From Bacillus sp. OK048 (GTDB lineage: Bacteria; Bacillota; Bacilli; Bacillales; Cytobacillaceae): a stretch of 64,000 nucleotides of DNA. Within the stretch, counting starts at the first letter, position 1; each line of letters starts with the position of its first letter. The notes beneath the pieces were generated by a model that worked only from the letters and a program-made list of their open reading frames with translations, had not been told where the DNA came from and did not search any database. Positions 1 to 7,125 of this stretch are shown here, piece after piece. The DNA lies in contig NZ_FNHN01000014.1 of the NCBI RefSeq assembly GCF_900103525.1, positions 1 to 64,000 on the forward strand. The letters are read 5' to 3'. A program made the translations under genes and the position numbers.

Positions 1-107
1 TATGGCAAGAAGGTCACACCCGTTCCCATACCGAACACGGAAGTTAAGCTTCTTTGCGCCGATGGTAGTTGGGACTTTGTCCCTGTGAGAGTAGGACGTT
101 GCCAGGC
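1..107 (+). rRNA. rrf: 5S ribosomal RNA, 5' truncated by window edge
   Basis: The sequence matches the conserved Bacillus 5S core, including CCGAACACGGAAGTTAAGC and GAGAGTAGGACG, and ends at the GCCAGGC 3' stem. Only about the first ten bases lie outside the window. It is the last rRNA gene of an rrn operon and is followed at once by a terminator-like hairpin and a tRNA array. Confidence 0.95.
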
Positions 108-109
108 TA

Positions 110-133
110 AGCCCCTTTAGGGGCTATTATTTT
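110..133 (+). terminator. hairpin after 5S rRNA
   Basis: AGCCCC and GGGGCT form a 6-bp stem around TTTA, followed by a T-rich tract. It may be an intrinsic terminator or a processing hairpin between the 5S RNA and the tRNA array. Confidence 0.6.
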
Positions 134-150
134 GCCTAATTTTTATAGTT

Positions 151-225
151 GGCCCCTTGGTCAAGCGGTTAAGACACCTCCCTTTCACGGAGGTAACACG
201 GGTTCGAGTCCCGTAGGGGTCACCA
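151..225 (+). tRNA. tRNA-Glu(TTC)
   Basis: Complete cloverleaf with anticodon loop CTTTCAC, acceptor GGCCCCT/AGGGGTC and encoded CCA. First tRNA of the array. Confidence 0.95.
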
Positions 226-290
226 ATGTTTTTTCGCGATAGCGAAAAATAACATTCAATTCGTTTAAGTGAAAATAACTTTCTATATAT

Positions 291-366
291 GGAGGATTAG
301 CTCAGCTGGGAGAGCATCTGCCTTACAAGCAGAGGGTCGGCGGTTCGAGCCCGTCATCCTCCACCA
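291..366 (+). tRNA. tRNA-Val(TAC)
   Basis: Complete cloverleaf with anticodon loop CTTACAA, acceptor GGAGGAT/ATCCTCC and encoded CCA. Confidence 0.95.
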
Positions 367-371
367 TATGC

Positions 372-447
<76 letters not shown>

Positions 448-455
448 GTTTTTTT

Positions 456-531
456 GAGCCATTAGCTCAGTTGGTAGAGCATCTGACTTTTAATCAGAGG
501 GTCGAAGGTTCGAGTCCTTCATGGCTCACCA
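456..531 (+). tRNA. tRNA-Lys(TTT)
   Basis: Anticodon loop CTTTTAA, acceptor GAGCCAT/ATGGCTC and encoded CCA. Confidence 0.95.
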
Positions 532-565
532 GATTTTTTTGTGCTAGCAAAATAAATTTCATTAT

Positions 566-650
566 GCGGGTGTGGCGGAATTGGCAGACGCACCAGACTT
601 AGGATCTGGCGCCGCAAGGCGTGGGGGTTCGACTCCCTTCACCCGCATCA
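566..650 (+). tRNA. tRNA-Leu(TAG)
   Basis: Class II tRNA with a long variable arm and anticodon loop CTTAGGA. The acceptor GCGGGTG/CACCCGC is intact. The 3' triplet is TCA instead of CCA, so the end would need repair by tRNA nucleotidyltransferase. Confidence 0.93.
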
Positions 651-685
651 AAGATTTTTGCAAAGCAAAATATCTTACCATATAT

Positions 686-760
686 GCGGAAGTAGTTCAG
701 TGGTAGAACACCACCTTGCCAAGGTGGGGGTCGCGGGTTCGAATCCCGTCTTCCGCTCCA
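686..760 (+). tRNA. tRNA-Gly(GCC)
   Basis: Anticodon loop TTGCCAA, acceptor GCGGAAG/CTTCCGC, U discriminator and encoded CCA. Confidence 0.95.
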
Positions 761-765
761 ATGTT

Positions 766-854
766 GCCGGGGTGGCGGAACTGGCAGACGCACAGGACTT
801 AAAATCCTGCGGTAGGTGACTACCGTACCGGTTCGATTCCGGTCCTCGGCACCA
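766..854 (+). tRNA. tRNA-Leu(TAA)
   Basis: Class II tRNA with a long variable arm, anticodon loop CTTAAAA and encoded CCA. Confidence 0.95.
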
Positions 855-897
855 GAGTTTTTTTGCGATAGTGAAAATAACTTACAATTAAAATAAT

Positions 898-974
898 GCG
901 CCCGTAGCTCAATTGGATAGAGTGTCTGACTACGGATCAGAAGGTTATGGGTTCGACTCCTTTCGGGCGCGCCA
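898..974 (+). tRNA. tRNA-Arg(ACG)
   Basis: Anticodon loop CTACGGA, acceptor GCGCCCG/CGGGCGC and encoded CCA. Confidence 0.95.
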
Positions 975-983
975 TCATTATTT

Positions 984-1060
984 CGGGAAGTAGCTCAGCT
1001 TGGTAGAGCACTTGGTTTGGGACCAAGGGGTCGCAGGTTCGAATCCTGTCTTCCCGACCA
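984..1060 (+). tRNA. tRNA-Pro(TGG)
   Basis: Anticodon loop TTTGGGA, acceptor CGGGAAG/CTTCCCG and encoded CCA. Confidence 0.95.
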
Positions 1061-1084
1061 GTCGAATGTGTAAATTAACAATTT

Positions 1085-1157
1085 GGGGCCTTAGCTCAGC
1101 TGGGAGAGCGCCTGCTTTGCACGCAGGAGGTCAGCGGTTCGATCCCGCTAGGCTCCA
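1085..1157 (+). tRNA. tRNA-Ala(TGC)
   Basis: Anticodon loop TTTGCAC, acceptor GGGGCCT/AGGCTCC. CCA is not encoded: a T-run follows the A discriminator. Confidence 0.94.
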
Positions 1158-1166
1158 TTTTTATTT

Positions 1167-1259
1167 GGAGGAATACCCAAGTCTGGCTGAAGGGATCGGT
1201 CTTGAAAACCGACAGGCGGGTCAAACCGCGCGGGGGTTCAAATCCCTCTTCCTCCTCCA
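1167..1259 (+). tRNA. tRNA-Ser(TGA)
   Basis: Class II tRNA with anticodon loop CTTGAAA and acceptor GGAGGAA/TTCCTCC. The position before CCA is T, whereas Ser tRNAs usually carry a G discriminator. Confidence 0.93.
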
Positions 1260-1279
1260 TTAATTTTATAATTTATCGT

Positions 1280-1293
1280 CGCGGGGTGGAGCA
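1280..1293 (+). pseudogene. remnant of a second initiator tRNA 5' end
   Basis: Fourteen bases, CGCGGGGTGGAGCA, repeat exactly the 5' end of the intact initiator tRNA at 1420, then the match is lost. The following 126 bp (1294-1419) contains a 10-bp inverted repeat, TGTATCAATC at 1326-1335 and its complement at 1363-1372. It looks like a decayed or interrupted tRNA copy; the cause cannot be read from the sequence. Confidence 0.55.
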
Positions 1294-1419
1294 ACAAGCG
1301 TTACTTCATAGAATAATCTGCGAGTTGTATCAATCGAACAGCTGCTTGAATAAGCTTACAGAGATTGATACAGTCCATACAAGTTTTGGGCATGAACAAA
1401 ATGTTTTAATTATTATTAT

Positions 1420-1493
<74 letters not shown>

Positions 1494-1496
1494 TTT

Positions 1497-1573
1497 GGTC
1501 CGGTAGTTCAGTTGGTTAGAATGCCTGCCTGTCACGCAGGAGGTCGCGGGTTCGAGTCCCGTCCGGACCGCCA
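1497..1573 (+). tRNA. tRNA-Asp(GTC)
   Basis: Anticodon loop CTGTCAC, acceptor GGTCCGG/CCGGACC and encoded CCA. It begins three bases after tRNA-fMet. Confidence 0.95.
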
Positions 1574-1617
1574 TTTTTATCCTGGTAGTTTGTAACTACT
1601 GTTGATATAGATTGTGT

Positions 1618-1693
1618 GGCTCAGTAGCTCAGTCGGTAGAGCAAAGGACTGAAAATCCTTGTGTCGGCGGTTCGATTCCGTCCTGAGCCACCA
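1618..1693 (+). tRNA. tRNA-Phe(GAA)
   Basis: Anticodon loop CTGAAAA, acceptor GGCTCAG/CTGAGCC and encoded CCA. Confidence 0.95.
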
Positions 1694-1722
1694 TTTTTCA
1701 CTTTTTAATAATACTTTTATGT

Positions 1723-1807
1723 GGAGGGGTAGCGAAGTGGCTAAACGCGGCGGACTGTAAATCCGCTCCCTCCGGGTTCGGCGGTTCGAATCCGTCCCCC
1801 TCCACCA
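1723..1807 (+). tRNA. tRNA-Tyr(GTA)
   Basis: Class II tRNA with anticodon loop CTGTAAA, a long variable arm and encoded CCA. Confidence 0.95.
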
Positions 1808-1841
1808 AGGTTTTTTACGAAGTAAAATAACTTTCCTTTAT

Positions 1842-1915
1842 AGGGGTATAGTTTAAAGGTAGAACGAAGGTCTCCAAAACCTTTGGTGTGGGTTCAATTC
1901 CTACTACCCCTGCCA
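1842..1915 (+). tRNA. tRNA-Trp(CCA)
   Basis: Anticodon loop CTCCAAA, acceptor AGGGGTA/TACCCCT and encoded CCA. Confidence 0.95.
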
Positions 1916-1929
1916 GAGAAAGAGAATAT

Positions 1930-2006
1930 GGCGATTGTGGCGAAGTGGTTAACGCACCTGATTGTGGTTCAGGCATTCGTGGGTTCGATTCCCATCAGTC
2001 GCCCCA
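1930..2006 (+). tRNA. tRNA-His(GTG)
   Basis: Anticodon loop TTGTGGT with the extra G-1 opposite a C discriminator that is typical of tRNA-His, and encoded CCA. Confidence 0.95.
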
Positions 2007-2023
2007 TTTATTTTATAAATTAT

Positions 2024-2098
2024 TGGGCTATAGCCAAGCGGTAGGGCATCGCACTTTGTCTGCGACATGCGTTGGCTCAGATCCAGCTAGCCCAGTCA
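2024..2098 (+). tRNA. tRNA-Gln(TTG), degenerate
   Basis: The acceptor TGGGCTA/TAGCCCA and the anticodon TTG are clear. However, the T-loop reads CTCAGAT instead of TTCGAAT, so both T54 and A58 are lost. Position 37 is T where a purine is almost universal, and the 3' triplet is TCA instead of CCA. The gene may be a pseudogene or a poorly active isodecoder. Confidence 0.8.
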
Positions 2099-2099
2099 T

Positions 2100-2173
<74 letters not shown>

Positions 2174-2185
2174 ATTTTAGAAAAT

Positions 2186-2259
2186 GCGGGTGTAGTTTAG
2201 TGGTAAAACCTCAGCCTTCCAAGCTGATGTTGTGAGTTCGATTCTCATCACCCGCTCCA
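2186..2259 (+). tRNA. tRNA-Gly(TCC)
   Basis: Anticodon loop CTTCCAA, acceptor GCGGGTG/CACCCGC and encoded CCA. Confidence 0.95.
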
Positions 2260-2262
2260 TAT

Positions 2263-2339
<77 letters not shown>

Positions 2340-2374
2340 GAATTTTTTGCGAAAGCAAAATAATTTTCCTTTGT

Positions 2375-2449
2375 TCCGCAGTAGCTCAGTGGTAGAGCAA
2401 TCGGCTGTTAACCGATCGGTCGATGGTTCGAGTCCCTCCTTCACCGCCA
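2375..2449 (+). tRNA. tRNA-Asn(GTT) with broken acceptor stem
   Basis: The 5' half, D-arm and anticodon arm (loop CTGTTAA) match Bacillus tRNA-Asn. The 3' acceptor strand reads CTTCACC where CTGCGGA is needed to pair with TCCGCAG, so four of seven pairs are lost. The T-stem also has a mismatch. It is probably a pseudogene or a chimera with another tRNA's 3' end, although a CCA remains. Confidence 0.8.
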
Positions 2450-2465
2450 GATAAATTAATATCAT

Positions 2466-2539
2466 GCGCCTTTAGCTCAGCTGGATAGAGCATACGCCTT
2501 CTAAGCGTACGGTCAGAGGTTCGAAACCTCTAAGGCGCG
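2466..2539 (+). tRNA. tRNA-Arg(TCT)
   Basis: Anticodon loop CTTCTAA, acceptor GCGCCTT/AAGGCGC, G discriminator, no encoded CCA. Last gene of the array. Confidence 0.94.
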
Positions 2540-2622
2540 TAAATGTAAAAACAATTGGATATTTTCATTACTTTACGAAAAATAAGCCCACTCTTTTTGG
2601 TATTATCCCCTTTAAGTAGACA

Positions 2623-2659
2623 GTGTAAAAAGCCCAAGACATTAACTTGGGTGTTACAC
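2623..2659. other. hairpin in front of IS remnant
   Basis: GTGTAA and CCCAAG pair with CTTGGG and TTACAC to give a two-segment stem. It lies just upstream of the transposase start and is probably part of the left end of the decayed insertion sequence. Confidence 0.4.
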
Positions 2660-2682
2660 TACTACTTGGAGGGGATTTTTAT

Positions 2683-2940
2683 ATGGCTGTAAAGGGACAG
2701 AGGTTTCAAAACTATGCAGAAGAAATTAAGTTGAAAGCAATTGAAATGTACATTAATGGTGAAGGAAGTTACAATTCTCTATCTGCCGATTTGGGGCTTC
2801 GCAGTTCAACCCAGTTAAAGAATTAGGTAAAAAAGTTTGAGGAGTGCAAGAAGCTTACCGATCAAAGAGGAAACCTTAAATCAGATAATCCCTTTATAGG
2901 GCGGCAAAAAGTAAAGTTTCAAAGTGTTCCCTATCTTGGT
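2683..2940 (+). pseudogene. IS3-family OrfA transposase remnant
   Basis: The ATG has a ribosome-binding site (TTGGAGGGG) upstream. It opens a 47-residue reading frame (MAVKGQRFQNYAEEIKLKAI and onward) with the helix-turn-helix look of IS3-type OrfA proteins. A TAG at 2824 sits where the family normally has Trp, and the frame continues with KKFEECKKLTDQRGNLKSDN before homology fades near 2940. No OrfB (DDE catalytic protein) follows. This is a dead IS fragment inserted just after the tRNA array. Confidence 0.75.
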
Positions 2941-3011
2941 TAACAGAGAGTTCAAAGAGATGGCTATGGGATCAGACCCCCGCTCAGCTTGATTATTTTA
3001 CTATTTTTGAA

Positions 3012-3450
3012 ACGTTGCTGCCAGTTCGGTAGCAAATCGTAAGATTTGTCTAGGGGGTATACAGGAAAAATGAGAACTAGATAAATCCAACGACAATTTT
3101 CTACCCAATTTCTACTAGAATCTCTTGAACTATCTACGTTCGTGACTGTTTCAATCAAACGTTTAATTGGCATCAAAATGTGTCGCTCTGTGTAGGTATC
3201 TAGTTTTTATAGCTTCTTATTGTAGATCCTTATCAAGGACTGAGACGTGTCATCGACAAAAAATCTTCTTCTAAACTGACATGAGTTCGTTTAACAAAAG
3301 GGCTTTTCTCACATCTAATCAAACGTTTGTGTAGGAATTTTTGTGTTACTCAAACGTTTGATTAGATCCGCCATTTCAGTTGTTAACTAGGGGTTTGCTT
3401 ACTAAAAGATAAGAGAAGATTGTCGATAGGCGAATTTGTAAAAACATACT
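3012..3450. repeat. dispersed repeat, subfamily B, copy 1
   Basis: About 430 bp closely matches 30040-30465. Shared blocks are GTAGCAAATCGTAAGA, the palindrome-like AATCAAACGTTTAATTGGC, ACATGAGTTCGTTTAACAAA, two further CAAACGTTTG sites, GATCCGCCATTTCAGTTGTT and the terminal TTGTCGA-AGGCGAATTTGT. It has no gene of its own. It resembles the region upstream of the winged-helix gene at 31321 in layout and in the palindrome. Confidence 0.75.
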
Positions 3451-3562
3451 CAGGTTGTCTCATCTCCTTATGGGAAGATTCTCCTATTAAATACGTATTA
3501 TGAAGGGCTTTTCCCGTATACCATTTTATAATTATTTCTTCCTCACAGCTTCATTCTTACTC

Positions 3563-3597
3563 CAAAATAAAAAGCACCTAATTTGACTAGGCGCTAA
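3563..3597 (-). terminator. terminator of the 3610-4104 gene
   Basis: On the minus strand AGCGCCTA and TTAGGTGCT form a stem followed by TTTTATTTT. Confidence 0.75.
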
Positions 3598-3609
3598 CGT
3601 TTGACTTTA

Positions 3610-4104
3610 TTATTTCTGATTATCCTTGATTTCCTCGAGCTTTTCTTCAATCGTTTTTATCAAAAACTCATTTATATAAATTTGTTTTCTTCTCTTCATA
3701 TCTTCAATAAAAAACGAGCTCGCACCAAAAAAATACATAACCAAGAAATATACAAATAATATAAAAGTAGCAATAATCATCGCAATAGCTTCTATTATCC
3801 AACTACCTAAAGATATTTTCATTTTTAAGAGACTAGCAATAACACCAGTGTTAAAAATATATACAAGTACTGTAGTCAATATTCCTAACGTGACTCCTCT
3901 TACGCCATTATACGAAATTTCTTTTTGGGTAGCCTCTAAATGTTTTAAAATATTCCTATAAATTTGTATCTGATCTACAGTTCGTTTTCCAAAATATTCT
4001 TCAAGTATTTTTAATTCTTTAAAAGCAGTTTTTCTTAATTTTTCATACTTATCTTGTTGGTTCAGAATGTTATTTCTAAACTTAACTTCTTTTGATCTAC
4101 TCAT
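3610..4104 (-). CDS. hypothetical membrane protein with two TM segments
   Basis: The family is not recognised. The protein has about 164 residues from the ATG at 4104, which is preceded by GGGTGA; an upstream GTG at 4113 is an alternative. The N-terminal 65 residues are charged and helical, probably a coiled coil. Two hydrophobic segments follow, roughly residues 70-95 and 103-130 of the 164, and then a charged tail. This architecture suggests a small integral membrane protein with both ends on the same side. It stands alone with its own terminator, next to Cse60 and repeats. No function can be assigned. Confidence 0.7.
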   Translation of the reverse strand: MSRSKEVKFRNNILNQQDKYEKLRKTAFKELKILEEYFGKRTVDQIQIYRNILKHLEATQKEISYNGVRGVTLGILTTVLVYIFNTGVIASLLKMKISLGSWIIEAIAMIIATFILFVYFLVMYFFGASSFFIEDMKRRKQIYINEFLIKTIEEKLEEIKDNQK

Positions 4105-4185
4105 TATCTTCACCCATTTAAATATAGGCGATTAGTCAATAATTGGCAATACTATTTCATTCTCCTTTCCTCATTCTTTCTAACA

Positions 4186-4212
4186 TAAAAAGCACCCTCG
4201 AAAGGATGCTTA
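4186..4212 (-). terminator. terminator of cse60-like gene
   Basis: On the minus strand AGCATCC and GGGTGCT form a stem with loop TTTCGA, followed by TTTTTATG. Confidence 0.75.
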
Positions 4213-4223
4213 ATTTTAATAAA

Positions 4224-4406
4224 TTAAATTTTGTAAATAACCATTGCTGAATGGTAATCTGTTCTATCTTCTCCATATGCATAACTGTTGAACTTAATAT
4301 CAATCAGTTTGAACGATGAATCACATTCCATAGTTTCTAAAAAACCATTTACTGCATCCTCTAATTTCTCTACATTTTCATAATCAAATATTTTTACCCT
4401 ATTCAT
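4224..4406 (-). CDS. cse60: sporulation protein Cse60 family
   Basis: A 60-residue acidic protein. It begins MNRVKIFDYENVEKLEDAVN, has the middle segment FKLIDIKFNS and ends AMVIYKI. This is the layout of the Cse60 sporulation family: an N-terminal V-K-(I/V)-F-D strand, a helix, and a terminal (M/V)-I-Y strand. The ATG has a strong site (GGGAGG) seven bases upstream. Family members are made in the sporulating cell in B. subtilis; the molecular role is unknown. The gene is monocistronic. The assignment rests on pattern similarity in a short protein, so it is moderately firm. Confidence 0.72.
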   Translation of the reverse strand: MNRVKIFDYENVEKLEDAVNGFLETMECDSSFKLIDIKFNSYAYGEDRTDYHSAMVIYKI

Positions 4407-4541
4407 TTTATAATCCCTCCCTACGCTAATTATTATAGCGAAAGGAAATATATGGACAAATACTATCGTTCGTCAAATTATGACAATAAAAATGCACCCT
4501 AAGGATGCTTTAAGCAAGTAATTTAATATATGCAAAAACCT

Positions 4542-4554
4542 GGTGCCAGGCACC
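4542..4554. repeat. R1 palindromic repeat, representative copy
   Basis: GGTGCCAGGCACC is near-palindromic and dispersed. Other copies or variants are at 4938-4950, 9535-9547, 29999-30012 (GTGCTAGGCACC), 33091-33103 (GGTGACAGGCACC) and 58326-58336. Reverse-type GGTGCCTGTCACT variants lie at 27851, 47575 and about 58395. Several copies are followed by ATCCAG(A/T)(G/T)AAT. They resemble REP-like elements mobilised in trans by RAYT-type transposases, but no such transposase lies in this window. Confidence 0.7.
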
Positions 4555-4757
4555 TTTCAGCGAATTTCCAGTTATCCCATGGGTGAAATTCCTCCTCGAA
4601 CATCCAATTACCAGTGCCATCCAGAGAATTTCAAGTTAATCCATACTCGGAAATCCCACACAAATCAAAGGGAAGTGGGGCTGACCAGGGGAAATGGTGC
4701 CAGTGATTACAGCCACTGAATTTTACCACTTATCGCCAATGCGTTTACCAGAGGATC

Positions 4758-4807
4758 AAAAAAGCCCTTCAGATTAAGACCTTACTAATCTTTTAGGGCT
4801 TTTTTTG
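4758..4807. terminator. bidirectional terminator-like hairpin
   Basis: AAAAAGCCCT and AGGGCTTTTT flank an inner AGATTA/TAATCT stem, with an A-run on one side and a T-run on the other. It has no obvious adjacent gene. Confidence 0.6.
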
Positions 4808-5061
4808 ATAAATTTAGTTCGTCAAAGAATGGGACAACTAATCAGCTTTTACATTTACCTAGCTAATCCGTGACGCTTACGCATAGAAATCTCTCCGTCC
4901 AGTGGTAGGAGTCATGAATAATGTGTCTAGTGAAATCGGTGCCAGGCACCATCCAGTGAATATCCAATTATTCAATAACTGGATATTCTATACTGTTGTA
5001 AGGGGATCCGAGTGCTCAGGTTAGCCTAATGGTTGCAGCGGCTTAAGGGCGGCTTTGATGA

Positions 5062-5097
5062 AGGTTTAAAAAAGAATCCCCTGCATTTATGCAGGGG
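5062..5097 (-). terminator. minus-strand terminator downstream of yfmM
   Basis: CCCCTGCAT and ATGCAGGGG form a 9-bp stem; the minus-strand 3' tail is TTCTTTTTT. Confidence 0.6.
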
Positions 5098-5153
5098 GAG
5101 AAGTCAAGAGAATACATTCTTTTGGTTTAATGACTATCTAGAGGAAGGATCTT

Positions 5154-5188
5154 AAAGGGGCTGACTGGCAAGTAAAAGCCCCCTTTTA
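5154..5188 (-). terminator. terminator of yfmM
   Basis: AAAGGGGCT and AGCCCCCTTTT pair immediately after the yfmM stop codon. Confidence 0.7.
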
Positions 5189-5189
5189 T

Positions 5190-6746
5190 CTATAAAGCTT
5201 TAGTTGTCCATGATTCTACGTCCCAAATATCTGTTACCACGTCTTGGTAGAACTCAGGTTCATGAGAGATAAGGAGCATGCTTCCCTTATACGATTTCAA
5301 AGCTCGTTTAAGCTCAGCTTTTGCATCTATATCCAAATGGTTGGTTGGCTCATCGAAAATTAGGATATTGCTTTCTTGGTTAAGTAGCTTGCATAACCGG
5401 ACTTTCGATTTTTCTCCACCACTTAAAACCGATATTTTACTTTCAATGTGTTTTCTAGTTAAACCACATCTTGCAAGAGCAGCGCGTACCTGTCCTTGAC
5501 TTAAATGAGGAAACTCATTCGATATTTCTTCGATGCACGTGTTTTGATTTTCCGTTTTCACTTCTTGTTCAAAATAACCAATATACTGGTGTTCACCACG
5601 TTCAAGTGTACCAGAAAGGGATCTTATTTCTCCAAGCATGCTACGAAGGAGTGTCGTCTTACCGATTCCATTGGCACCAACTAAGGCCACTTTTTGTCCA
5701 CGCTCTATATAAAGATTTAACGGTTTTGATAGCGGCTCTTCGTAACCAATGACAAATTCTTTTGTCTCAAAAATTAATTTACCAGAGGTTCTTGCTTCTT
5801 TAAAGTTGAAATCAGGTTTTGGTCGTTCCTGTGCTAATTCAATAACATCCATTTTATCGAGTTTTTTCTGTCTGGACATGGCCAAGCTACTAGTAGAGGC
5901 CCTTGCTTTATTACGGGCTACAAAATCCTTTAAATTAGAAATCTCTGATTGTTGTCGCTTAAAAGCAGCTTCAACTTGTATTTTTTTAGCTTCATAGACA
6001 ATAAGGAAATTGTTGTAATCACCGATGTAACGATTTAATTCTTTATTTTCCAAATGGTAGATGACATTTACTACGCTATTAAGAAATGGCATGTCATGAG
6101 AAATCAGTAAAAAAGCATTCTCGTATTCTTGTAGGTAACGTCTTAACCACTCAATATGTTGTTCGTCTAAATAGTTTGTAGGCTCATCTAAAAGAAGAAT
6201 ATCTGGCTTCTCCAGTAAAAGCTTGGCTAATAAAACCTTTGTTCTTTGCCCACCGCTTAAATCATGAACATCTTTTTCTAATCCTACATCATCAAGACCA
6301 AGTCCCCGTGCCACTTCTTCTACTTTAGAATCAATAATATAAAAATCATTATTTGTTAATACTTCCTGTAATGTACCAACTTCATCTAACAACTTTTCCA
6401 TTTCTTCAGGTGTAACGTCAGCTAATTTTTCATAAATGGTATTAATATTCGATTCGACGTCAAATAGATATTGAAAAGCTGTATTTAGTACGTCACGGAT
6501 TGTTAGTCCCTGTTGTAGGACAGTGTGTTGATCAAGATAACCAACTCGTTGATTCTTAGCCCACTCTACTTTTCCCTCATCAGGCTGAAGTTGTCCTGTA
6601 ATGATATTCATAAACGTCGATTTACCCTCACCGTTAGCCCCAATTAAAGCGATATGCTCTCCTTTTAACAAGCGGAAGGAAACATTATCAAAGATAGTAC
6701 GATCGCCAAATCCGTGGTTTAGGTCTCTAACCGTTAATATACTCAT
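5190..6746 (-). CDS. yfmM: ABC-F family ATPase, YfmM-like
   Basis: A 518-residue soluble protein with two ABC ATPase domains and no membrane segments, the mark of the ABC-F class. The first Walker A, GANGEGKS, is at residues 36-43 and is followed by signature LSGGQ and LLLDEPTNYLD. The second domain has GANGIGKT, LSGGEKS and LIFDEPTNHLD. A charged linker (QVEAAFKRQQSEISNLKDFV) joins them. ABC-F proteins act on the ribosome, either in translation or in protection from ribosome-targeting antibiotics. Length and sequence fit B. subtilis YfmM almost throughout. The gene is monocistronic with its own terminator. Whether it confers resistance cannot be read from sequence. Confidence 0.9.
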   Translation of the reverse strand: MSILTVRDLNHGFGDRTIFDNVSFRLLKGEHIALIGANGEGKSTFMNIITGQLQPDEGKVEWAKNQRVGYLDQHTVLQQGLTIRDVLNTAFQYLFDVESNINTIYEKLADVTPEEMEKLLDEVGTLQEVLTNNDFYIIDSKVEEVARGLGLDDVGLEKDVHDLSGGQRTKVLLAKLLLEKPDILLLDEPTNYLDEQHIEWLRRYLQEYENAFLLISHDMPFLNSVVNVIYHLENKELNRYIGDYNNFLIVYEAKKIQVEAAFKRQQSEISNLKDFVARNKARASTSSLAMSRQKKLDKMDVIELAQERPKPDFNFKEARTSGKLIFETKEFVIGYEEPLSKPLNLYIERGQKVALVGANGIGKTTLLRSMLGEIRSLSGTLERGEHQYIGYFEQEVKTENQNTCIEEISNEFPHLSQGQVRAALARCGLTRKHIESKISVLSGGEKSKVRLCKLLNQESNILIFDEPTNHLDIDAKAELKRALKSYKGSMLLISHEPEFYQDVVTDIWDVESWTTKAL

Positions 6747-6896
6747 ATGTTCGACCTCATTTAAATTTCATTTTATTTTGTTTAGGAAATATTTTTATAT
6801 TCGTTCATTGAATTGTTAGAAGTCAGTATTTGACTATAACACAGATAATGGAAAACTTGAATGGTTTATATTGTAAATCCATTGATCTTACTTTAA

Positions 6897-7070
6897 AGGG
6901 AAATAACTGATAGCTCTTTAAAAGAAGCAGTGGAATGGAAAATACAATCTCATACAGAAATAGTTCATCATGCTGGGGTTTACGGGAGAAGTCAATGGAT
7001 CCCTCGTTCCTATCATCGTATTTATGCATGGGGCAACAACACTCCCCTAAATTTTAAGGAACAGTTCTAA
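6897..7070 (+). pseudogene. unidentified gene remnant, C-terminal part
   Basis: An open frame of 57 codons without a start codon ends at TAA 7068. The residues include EAVEWKIQSHTEIVHHAGVY and QWIPRSYHRIYAWGNN. The aromatic-rich sequence looks like genuine protein, but the family is not recognised. It lies between yfmM and a repeat copy, so it is likely a truncated gene. Confidence 0.3.
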
Positions 7071-7125
7071 TCCTCGACAAATAAATATTAAAAAGCCTGA
7101 ATTTTGTTTAAACAAAGGGTCTAAG

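Larger units (their letters stand above)
4440..5150. other. gene-free region with palindromes and terminators
   Basis: No credible gene is visible. The region holds an orphan minus-strand terminator (4489-4510, GCATCCTTAGGGTGC then T-run), two copies of the GGTGCCAGGCACC palindrome (4542-4554 and 4938-4950), a large bidirectional hairpin (4758-4807) and a minus-strand terminator (5062-5097). The orphan terminator suggests that a gene once lay to its right. Confidence 0.6.

Noticed and set aside
6823..7029. 68-codon minus-strand frame beside yfmM
   Set aside because: No ribosome-binding site, and the opposite strand reads as a better protein-like remnant ending at 7070.
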